Shown here: in pieces, positions 33,324 through 39,768 of the stretch
Numbering within the stretch: position 1 is the stretch's first letter
Layout: the number at the start of each line of letters is the position of its first letter
Assembly: GCA_902790495.1 (NCBI GenBank)
Contig: CADASK010000030.1
Location: 1-41,190 of the forward strand
Source of the DNA: an uncultured Eubacteriales bacterium
GTDB lineage: Bacteria > Bacillota > Clostridia > Christensenellales > Aristaeellaceae
Direction: 5' to 3'
Length of the DNA stretch: 41,190 bases
Translations under genes and position numbers: made by a program
Notes under the pieces: model-generated
Databases searched by the model: none
The model's input: the letters and a program-made list of their open reading frames with translations, nothing else
What the model was told of the DNA's origin: nothing

Positions 33324-33397
33324 ATTCTGAGGTCTGCGCTTGAACAGCAAAATGGCGAGAGCAGACCTCAGAATCAATCCTTCTCAGAGGAGGTCTG
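33324..33397 (+). promoter_or_regulatory. Candidate RNA switch in front of the DppD-type ATPase gene
   Basis: ATTCTGAGGTCTGC (33324-33337) is perfectly complementary to GCAGACCTCAGAAT (33361-33374). The same right arm can also pair 8 bases (CAGACCTC, 33362-33369) with GAGGTCTG (33390-33397), which contains the ribosome site of the next gene. The right arm can therefore either close the upstream hairpin or cover the ribosome site. Confidence 0.5.
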
Positions 33398-33400
33398 TCC

Positions 33401-34378
33401 ATGGCCAAGGCGGTGCTGGAGGTACGGAACCTGGTCGCCACGTTCCGCATCGACAAGAAAGAATACCCGGTGCTCCGGGATATTTCCTTTACCGTTCACG
33501 AGAACGAGACGGTCTGCATGGTGGGCGAGTCCGGCTGCGGCAAGAGCGTCACCACCCTCACCATCATGGACCTGCTGCCCAGCAACGGCCGCGTGGTCTC
33601 CGGCAGCATCAAGCTGAACGGCCAGGAGCTGACCACCCTGACCCGCAAGGAGCGCAACGCCCTGCGCGGCAAGCGGATGGGCATGATCTTCCAGGAGCCG
33701 ATGACCGCCCTGAACCCGCTGCTGACCATCGGGCGCCAGCTGACGGAGGGCCTGCGGCTCCACCAGGGGATGACCAAGAAGCAGGCCTACGACACGGCCG
33801 TGGAGTACCTGGAGAAGGTCGGCATCGCCAACCCCCAAGACCGCATGAAGCAGTATCCCTTCCAGCTCTCCGGCGGCCTGCGCCAGCGCATCATGATCGC
33901 CATGGTCATGGCGGTGCAGCCCAGCCTGCTGATCGCCGACGAGCCCACCACCGCCCTGGACGTCACCATCCAGAAGCAGGTGCTCGTGCTGCTCAACAAG
34001 CTCAAGAAGGACGTGAGCACGGGCGTGCTCTTCATCACCCACGACCTGGGCGTGGTGGCGGAGATCGCCGACCGGGTCGTGATCCTCTACGCGGGCTGCA
34101 AGGTGGAGGAGGGCGCCATCGGCGAGATCTTCTCCAACCCGCAGCACCCCTACACCATCGGCCTGATGAAGGCCGTGCCGGACGTGGAGGCGGAGGAGTT
34201 CGACATCCAGCCGATCCCCGGCGTTTTCCCGAACATCACGGAGGAGATCGGCGGCTGCCGCTTCCACCCCCGCTGCCCCTACGCGACCGATCGCTGCCGC
34301 AGTGAGCTGCCGCAGGAGATCGAGATTTCGCCGGGCCACACCGTCAGCTGTCATCTGGTAAAGGAGGCGCAGGAATGA
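33401..34378 (+). CDS. Peptide ABC transporter ATP-binding protein, DppD type
   Basis: This 325-residue ATPase shows Walker A VGESGCGKSVTT, Q-loop MIFQEPMTALNP, signature LSGGLRQR, Walker B LLIADEPTTALDVT and LFITHDLGVVAE. The C-terminal oligopeptide-type extension carries four cysteines (GGCRFHPRCPYATDRC..VSCH), which in some DppD proteins hold an iron-sulfur cluster. AGGAGG is 8 bases before the ATG. Its stop overlaps the next ATPase start by 4 bases. Confidence 0.96.
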   Translation: MAKAVLEVRNLVATFRIDKKEYPVLRDISFTVHENETVCMVGESGCGKSVTTLTIMDLLPSNGRVVSGSIKLNGQELTTLTRKERNALRGKRMGMIFQEPMTALNPLLTIGRQLTEGLRLHQGMTKKQAYDTAVEYLEKVGIANPQDRMKQYPFQLSGGLRQRIMIAMVMAVQPSLLIADEPTTALDVTIQKQVLVLLNKLKKDVSTGVLFITHDLGVVAEIADRVVILYAGCKVEEGAIGEIFSNPQHPYTIGLMKAVPDVEAEEFDIQPIPGVFPNITEEIGGCRFHPRCPYATDRCRSELPQEIEISPGHTVSCHLVKEAQE

Positions 34379-35955
34379 GCGGGAAACAGCCATTGCTCGA
34401 GCTCAAAAAGCTGAAGAAATACTTTCCGGTTCGCCGCGGCGTTTCCATCAAGGCCGTGGAGGACGTGACCTTCACCATCTACGAGGGCGAGAAGTTCGGC
34501 GTCGTGGGCGAATCCGGCTGCGGCAAGTCGACCCTGGGCCGCGTGATCCTCCAGCTCTATCAGCAGACCAGCGGCGCGGCCATCTACTACGGGCGCACGC
34601 TGGAGGAGATCGGCCCCCAGTACCTCTCTCACGAGATCTCCAAGCTGATGGAATACCAGACCAAGGCCAACGAGTTCTATCAGAAGTCCCTGAAGCTGGA
34701 CGCTAAGGCCGAGGCCATCCGCAAGGAGAAGGACGCCCTCTCTCCCCTGGGCACCACGAACCGCGAGGTGCTCAAGGAGATCCGCCTGTCCAAGAAGATC
34801 AGCGACCTGGAATTCCAGTCCCTGGAGCTGCGCAAGGACGCCTCCCGCCACCTGCGCGAGGGCTCCCGGACCGTCGGCTCGCTGATCCTGTGCAAGGATC
34901 TGCCGAAGGTGAAGGAGCTCTTCGAGCAGTCCGCCCGGGAGACCGCCATGGCCACCGTCGCCAACCGCGCCCTGAAGACGCTGGAGCACCAGAGCGAGCA
35001 GCTGGCCGTGGAGGGCAAGCAGGACGCGTCCCTGGAGAAGAAGATCGAGGCGGCCCGCGCCCGCGTCCAGAAGCACGTCGACGCGGCCAGGCAGTACCGG
35101 CAGAAGGCCTGGGACGATTATCACGGCAAGGACATCCTGCCCCTCACCGAGCGCACCCTCGACCCGGAATACCAGAAGAAGCTGGACGGCAACTATGAGA
35201 CCGGCATCAACCTGGGCAAGCTGACCCGCAGCGAGATGCGGGGCCTGCGCCGGGATATGCAGATGATCTTCCAGGATCCCGCCGCCAGCCTGGATCCCCG
35301 CCAGACGGTGGGCAAATCCATCGAGGAGATCCTGGTCATCAACGAGGATCTCTCCGCCGAGGTGCGCAAGGAGCGGGTGATGAACCTGCTGGACGAGGTC
35401 GGCCTCAAGCGCGAGCACTACTACGTCTACCCCCACACCCTCTCCGGCGGCCAGAAGCAGCGCGTCGGCATCGCCCGCGCCATCGCCCTCAATCCGAAGT
35501 TCGTGGTGCTGGACGAGTGCGTCTCCGCCCTGGACGTGTCCGTGCAGGCCCAGATCCTCCAGCTGCTCAACGAGCTGAGCAAGGAGAAGGATCTGACCTA
35601 CTTCTTCATCACCCACGACCTGGGCGTCGTGAAGCACTTCTGCGACCGCATCGTGGTGATGTACCTGGGCAACGTGTGCGAGATCGCCGAAAGCAAGGAT
35701 CTCTTCCACAACCCGATGCACCCCTACACCCAGTCCCTGCTGGCGGTGGTGCCGAGGATGCGCGTGGGCGAGCACTCCACCGAGTTTGTGCTGGAGGGCG
35801 ACGTGCCCAGCGCCATCCATCCCCCGAAGGGCTGCCCCTTCCACACCCGCTGCTCCAGGTGCATGGAGATCTGCTCCCAGGAGAAGCCCAAGCCCATCGA
35901 GAACGAACCGGGTCACTTTGTGGCCTGCCATCTCTACAGCAAACAGGAGAGTTGA
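34375..35955 (+). CDS. Peptide ABC transporter ATP-binding protein, DppF type, with a helical insertion of about 200 residues
   Basis: At 526 residues this is far longer than the usual 310-340. Walker A (VGESGCGKSTLGR) is at residues 45-56. The Q-loop (MQMIFQDPAASLDP) comes only at about 295-308 rather than near 95. The insert, about residues 82-283, is charged and helical with coiled-coil character (SKLMEYQTKANEFYQKSLKL, KKISDLEFQSLELRKDASRH, DASLEKKIEAARARVQKHVD). The rest is standard: LSGGQKQR, FVVLDECVSALDVS, YFFITHDLGVVKHF, and a cysteine-bearing tail (GCPFHTRCSRCMEICSQ). Walker B reads LDEC where LDEP is usual. The frame is open throughout, with normal codon use, so this is not an assembly fusion. 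It is coupled to the first ATPase gene by ATGA. Confidence 0.95.
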   Translation: MSGKQPLLELKKLKKYFPVRRGVSIKAVEDVTFTIYEGEKFGVVGESGCGKSTLGRVILQLYQQTSGAAIYYGRTLEEIGPQYLSHEISKLMEYQTKANEFYQKSLKLDAKAEAIRKEKDALSPLGTTNREVLKEIRLSKKISDLEFQSLELRKDASRHLREGSRTVGSLILCKDLPKVKELFEQSARETAMATVANRALKTLEHQSEQLAVEGKQDASLEKKIEAARARVQKHVDAARQYRQKAWDDYHGKDILPLTERTLDPEYQKKLDGNYETGINLGKLTRSEMRGLRRDMQMIFQDPAASLDPRQTVGKSIEEILVINEDLSAEVRKERVMNLLDEVGLKREHYYVYPHTLSGGQKQRVGIARAIALNPKFVVLDECVSALDVSVQAQILQLLNELSKEKDLTYFFITHDLGVVKHFCDRIVVMYLGNVCEIAESKDLFHNPMHPYTQSLLAVVPRMRVGEHSTEFVLEGDVPSAIHPPKGCPFHTRCSRCMEICSQEKPKPIENEPGHFVACHLYSKQES

Positions 35956-35959
35956 AGCC

Positions 35960-37591
35960 ATGACAGCATCCTTCGATCCGCTGGCCCAGCGGTATCCGTC
36001 CCAGCGCTTCCCGATCTATGCCCGTGGCGGCATGGTCAACGCCCCCAGCCCCCAGGCTGCGGCGGCCGGTCTTGAGGCGCTGCGCCAGGGCGGCAACGCC
36101 ATGGACGCCGCCGTTGCCACCGCGGCCGCGCTCACTGTGACCGAGCCCACCGCCAACGGCATCGGCTCCGACGCCTTCGCCCTCATCTGGTCGGAGAAGG
36201 ACCAGAAGCTCTACGGCCTGAACTCCAGCGGCCCCGCGCCCATGCTCGCCTCCATCGAGCGCATCAAGGCGGACGGCCGGGACGTGAACGGGAAGATGCC
36301 CGTCCACGGCTGGACCCCGGTGACCGTCTCCGGCGCGCCCAAGGCCTGGGCGGAGATCAACGGCCGCTTCGGCAGGCTCTCCCTGGCCCAGGATCTGGCC
36401 CCGGCGGTGCGCTATGCCCGGGAGGGCTACCCCTGCTCCCCCAACCTCGCGCTGATGTGGCAGCGGGGCTACAACCGCTATAAGAAGCTGCTGAATGGGC
36501 CTGAGTTCGACACCTGGTACAAGACCTTCGTGCCGGAGGGACGCCCCTACGAGGCCGGCGACATGATCCGCCTGCCTGACCACGCGGCCACCCTGGAGGC
36601 CATCGGCGCCACCAACGCGGACGCCTTCTACAAGGGCGACATCGCCCGGAAGATCGACGAGGAGAGCCGCAAGTACGGCGGCTACCTGCGCTATGAGGAT
36701 CTAGCCGCCTACGAGGCGAAGTGGGTGGAGCCCCTCCGCGTGAACTACCGCGGCTACCAGGTCTGCGAGATCCCTCCGAACGGCCAGGGCATCGTCGCGC
36801 TGATGGCCCTGAACATCCTGAACAACTTCACCTTCACTGAGAAGGACAGCGCCGAGACGGCCCACCGCCAGCTGGAGGCCATCAAGATCGCCTTCGCGGA
36901 CGCCTTCCACTACGTCACCGATCCGGCGAAGATGGCCATCGACTACCAGACCCTGCTCTCCCCCGCCTACGGCGCGCAGCGCGCCCAGGAGATCGGCGCA
37001 AGGGCCCAGGTCTACAGCCACGCGATTCCGCCCAAGAGCGGCACGGTCTACATGTGCTGCGCCGACGGCGAGGGCAACATGGTGTCCTACATCCAGTCCA
37101 ACTACATGGGCTTCGGCTCCGGCATCGTGGTGGATGGCACAGGCATCGCCCTGCAGAACCGCGGCAGCGACTTCTCCCTGAACCCGGAGGACGCCAACTG
37201 CCTGGAGCCGGGCAAGCGTACCTACCACACCATCATCCCCGGCTTCCTGCTGCGCGGGGACGGCAAGCCCGTCGGCCCCTTCGGCGTCATGGGCGGCTAC
37301 ATGCAGCCCCAGGGCCACCTGCAGGTCGTGATGAACTACGTGGACTTCCACATGGACCCGCAGCAGGCCCTGGACGCGCCCCGCTGGCAGTGGATGCGCG
37401 ACGGCCGCGTGACCGTGGAGACCCGCTTCAACCCGCACCTGGCGGAGGCCCTGCAGCGCCTAGGCCACGACGTGTCGGTCGACCTGAGCACACCCAGCTT
37501 CGGCCGCGGCCAGATGATCGTGCGCCTGGACAACGGCGTGCTGGTCGGCGGCACCGAGTCCCGCACGGACAGCAACATCGCTTGCTATTAA
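35960..37591 (+). CDS. Gamma-glutamyltransferase family protein, cytoplasmic type
   Basis: This 543-residue Ntn-hydrolase precursor probably cleaves itself before the threonine in KSGTVYMCCADGEGNMVSYI. Other family features are GGMVNAPSPQAAAAGLEALR, GGNAMDAAVATAAALTVTEP, IPPNGQGIVALMALNIL, NRGSDFSLNP, PGKRTYHTIIPGF and GVMGGYMQPQGHLQV. It has no signal peptide, unlike secreted GGT, and resembles YwrD-type enzymes. Placed 4 bases after the peptide-transporter ATPases, it likely hydrolyses gamma-glutamyl compounds (for example glutathione) imported by that system; this is inference. GGAGAG is 9 bases before the ATG. Confidence 0.93.
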   Translation: MTASFDPLAQRYPSQRFPIYARGGMVNAPSPQAAAAGLEALRQGGNAMDAAVATAAALTVTEPTANGIGSDAFALIWSEKDQKLYGLNSSGPAPMLASIERIKADGRDVNGKMPVHGWTPVTVSGAPKAWAEINGRFGRLSLAQDLAPAVRYAREGYPCSPNLALMWQRGYNRYKKLLNGPEFDTWYKTFVPEGRPYEAGDMIRLPDHAATLEAIGATNADAFYKGDIARKIDEESRKYGGYLRYEDLAAYEAKWVEPLRVNYRGYQVCEIPPNGQGIVALMALNILNNFTFTEKDSAETAHRQLEAIKIAFADAFHYVTDPAKMAIDYQTLLSPAYGAQRAQEIGARAQVYSHAIPPKSGTVYMCCADGEGNMVSYIQSNYMGFGSGIVVDGTGIALQNRGSDFSLNPEDANCLEPGKRTYHTIIPGFLLRGDGKPVGPFGVMGGYMQPQGHLQVVMNYVDFHMDPQQALDAPRWQWMRDGRVTVETRFNPHLAEALQRLGHDVSVDLSTPSFGRGQMIVRLDNGVLVGGTESRTDSNIACY

Positions 37592-37593
37592 TA

Positions 37594-37965
37594 GTGGCCC
37601 CGAGCATCATCATCATCACCGCCATCGCCATGTTCCTGTCCGGCTTCAAGGACAACGTCTACGTGCAGCACGCCCTGTCCGCCATCTCCGTGTGCGTGGT
37701 GGCGCTGATTCTGGACGCCGTGATCGGCATGTGGAAGAAGGGCGTCAAGGACATCTGGGGTCTCCTCATCTTCCTGGTGGCCCTGGCCGTCAGCATCTTC
37801 ACGGGCCTGGAGCTGTACAAGCAGACCGGCTCGCTGCTGGATATCCTGGACTGGAAGAAGGTCACGCTCTTCGCCGTGATGTTTGTTGGCATCCGCAAGC
37901 TGAAGTGGCATCCGGTGGTGTACATCGCGATCTCCGCGGTGATCGGACTGATCTTCGCGTTCTGA
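37594..37965 (+). pseudogene. 5'-truncated chromate transporter (ChrA-family) remnant
   Basis: Immediately after the gamma-glutamyltransferase stop, a frame reads VAPSIIIITAIAMFL, then FKDNVYVQHALSAISVCVVA, several membrane helices and WKKVTLFAVMFVGIRKLKWH with PVVYIAISAVIGLIFAF. This matches by eye the C-terminal two thirds of a short-form chromate-transporter domain, starting inside its conserved PSF segment. The first 60-90 residues are missing. The only start (GTG 37594) has no ribosome site. A deletion has apparently joined the two genes at about 37592. An assembly join cannot be excluded. Confidence 0.7.
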
Positions 37966-38000
37966 TTCTTTTCCGGATTGAAACACCAAACGACAATGAC

Positions 38001-38048
38001 AAAACCCCGGAGAACTTGGCTGCTCGGCAGCGGTTCTCCGGGGTTTTT
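38001..38048. terminator. Bidirectional terminator
   Basis: AAAACCCCGGAGAAC (38001-38015) is perfectly complementary to GTTCTCCGGGGTTTT (38033-38047), with A and T runs on the outside. It separates the converging peptide-transporter and HD-protein operons. Confidence 0.93.
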
Positions 38049-38049
38049 G

Positions 38050-38550
38050 TTATTGTTCCAGCCCAAACATCGTGGCGTAGATACGTTTGCCTGTGGGCGT
38101 GGCGAAGATGCGGCGGTAGGTGTGCTCCAGCGTCTCCTTCGCGTGACCGTTCTCAAAGCTGTTCACGATGAAGTCCGCCTCCACCAGGATCTGGTGGTCG
38201 ATGCCGTCGATGGGGTCATAGGTGTGGTGCTCGCCCACCAGGGCGCAGACCCTGGCGATCTCCTCCTCCGTGAAGGGCAGCCGGGACAGCAGCGCCCGGG
38301 CCAGAGCTGGCCCCTCCTTCTCCTGCAGCGGGCCGGCGTGGGAGCCGTACTTCTCGTTGCACAGCGGGATGGCGATGTCGTGCACCAGGGCCGCGGCCTC
38401 CAGCACCTCCGCCGTGGGAGCGTCGATGCCCTCCGATTCGGCGATCAGGCAGGCGTAGGCGTGCACCTTGGTGAAGTGCTGGATCAAGTCGGGGTCTCCC
38501 CGGTCAAGGTCGATCATCGCGTGAAACAGCTGTCGGATTCTCTCCTGCAT
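38050..38550 (-). CDS. HD-domain phosphohydrolase-like protein
   Basis: This 166-residue metal-dependent HD protein has the motif order H (FTKVHAYACLIAESEG), HD (AAALVHDIAIPLC), HH (LVGEHHTYDPIDGID) and a final D (ILVEADFIVNSFE). It resembles small stand-alone HD hydrolases that act on nucleotides or phosphate esters; the substrate is unknown. It is last in a minus-strand operon, 23 bases after the ABC ATPase gene. The ribosome site is AAGG 4 bases, or GGGGAG about 11 bases, before the ATG. Confidence 0.9.
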   Translation of the reverse strand: MQERIRQLFHAMIDLDRGDPDLIQHFTKVHAYACLIAESEGIDAPTAEVLEAAALVHDIAIPLCNEKYGSHAGPLQEKEGPALARALLSRLPFTEEEIARVCALVGEHHTYDPIDGIDHQILVEADFIVNSFENGHAKETLEHTYRRIFATPTGKRIYATMFGLEQ

Positions 38551-38573
38551 GCTTCCTTCTCTCCCCTCCGCAC

Positions 38574-39647
38574 TCAGGTCTGGATCTGGAGCATCTTCTC
38601 CAGCATGCCGTCGTCCTCGAACACCATGAAGTCCCGGATGCCGATGGACACCTCCTGGCCCTCCCGCAGGTGCTTGAACTCATAGCCGTTGACGATGACG
38701 CGCACGAGGGTATCCCCCACCCGCACCCGGCAGTCGTCCACGTCGCCGAGATAGTACTGGGCCTCCAGGACGCCCCGCAGCGCGCCGTTCTCCGTGAAAT
38801 AGAGGTTTTCGGGCCGGATGGCCACCTCCACCTTGCCGGTGCGCTCCCCCTCGTAGGGGATGGCCTGGCCGCCCAGGCCCGGGAAGACAATCCTCCCCTG
38901 CTGCACCTCGCCCTTGAAGAAATCCACCTTGCCCAGGAAATCGGCCACGAACTGGTTGACGGGCGTGTTGTAGATTTCCTGCGGCGTGCCGCACTGCTGC
39001 ACACCGCCGCGGTTGATCAGGAAGATGCGGTCGCTCATCGCCATGGCCTCCGTCTGGTCGTGGGTGACGTAGACCACCGTGATGCCCAGCTTCCGCTGAA
39101 TTTCCTTGATCTCAAAGCGCATGGATTCCCTGAGCTTGGCGTCCAGGTTGGACAGCGGCTCGTCCAGCAGCAGCAGCTTCGGGGCCGCCACCAGCGCCCG
39201 CGCCAGGGCCACGCGCTGCTGCTGACCACCCGACATCTGGTTCGGGAAGCGGTCGGCATAGCAGCTCAGGTGCACGATGTCCAGCACCCGGTCCACGCTC
39301 GCCTTGATCTCGGCCTTGCTCTTCTTTTGGATGGTCAGCGGATAGGCCACATTGTCGAAGACGTTCATGTGCGGCCACACGGCGTAGGACTGGAACACCA
39401 TGCCGATGTTGCGCTTTTCCGGCGGGACAAAGGTTTTTCCGCCCGACACCAGCAGGTCGTCGATATACACCTCGCCGGAGGTCGGCTTCTCGAAGCCGGC
39501 GATGATGCGCAGCATGGTGGTCTTTCCGCAGCCGGAGGGCCCCAGCAGCGTGATAAACTCGCCGTCCCCGATGGTCTCGTTGAATTCCTGAAGCACCACA
39601 TGGCTGCCAAAAGCCTTCGTGACGTGCTTGAGCGTGACAGTTGCCAT
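38574..39647 (-). CDS. ABC transporter ATP-binding protein, PotA/FbpC type
   Basis: This 357-residue ATPase has Walker A LLGPSGCGKTTMLR, Q-loop GMVFQSYAVWPHM, signature MSGGQQQR, Walker B LLLLDEPLSNLDAKLR and VVYVTHDQTEAMA, then a C-terminal TOBE region of about 120 residues (VEVAIRPENLYF, VRVIVNGYEFKHL). ATG 39647 is used because the fold starts there and AAAGGA lies 10 bases upstream; an in-frame GTG at 39671 has no ribosome site. With the fused permease encoded upstream it forms an iron(III)-, spermidine- or thiamine-class importer. The binding-protein gene must lie outside the window. Confidence 0.94.
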   Translation of the reverse strand: MATVTLKHVTKAFGSHVVLQEFNETIGDGEFITLLGPSGCGKTTMLRIIAGFEKPTSGEVYIDDLLVSGGKTFVPPEKRNIGMVFQSYAVWPHMNVFDNVAYPLTIQKKSKAEIKASVDRVLDIVHLSCYADRFPNQMSGGQQQRVALARALVAAPKLLLLDEPLSNLDAKLRESMRFEIKEIQRKLGITVVYVTHDQTEAMAMSDRIFLINRGGVQQCGTPQEIYNTPVNQFVADFLGKVDFFKGEVQQGRIVFPGLGGQAIPYEGERTGKVEVAIRPENLYFTENGALRGVLEAQYYLGDVDDCRVRVGDTLVRVIVNGYEFKHLREGQEVSIGIRDFMVFEDDGMLEKMLQIQT

Positions 39648-39701
39648 GCTAATCGTTCCTTTCTGATTCACACCTAATACACTGCCATACTAAATTCGGC
39701 T

Positions 39702-39762
39702 GGCGAAGGGTTGTCAGGGGCGATCGCAAAGCCCCTGACCCGCGCCCGCAGGCGCGGAATCC
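39702..39762 (-). repeat. Dispersed palindromic repeat, copy F (short form)
   Basis: On the minus strand, in the sense of transcription, the GC hairpin is followed by GTCAGGGGC, loop TTTGCGATC and GCCCCTGAC (plus-strand 39713-39721, 39722-39730 and 39731-39739), and tail CAACCCTTCGCC. It lies between the permease and ATPase genes. Confidence 0.93.
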
Positions 39763-39768
39763 TTATAA

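Noticed and set aside
34375-35955. The long ATPase as an assembly fusion or two genes.
   Set aside because: Walker A and the later motifs belong to one ATPase, the frame is open throughout, and codon style does not change in the insert.
37054-37593. Extending the chromate-transporter frame upstream into the gamma-glutamyltransferase gene.
   Set aside because: That part is an out-of-frame shadow of the transferase; transporter-like sequence begins only after its stop codon.
16451-39762. GCGATCGC octamer in repeat copies as a HIP1-like or methylation-linked genome signature.
   Set aside because: It appears here as part of the repeat loop and arm, not as an independent dispersed octamer, so the repeat itself explains it.
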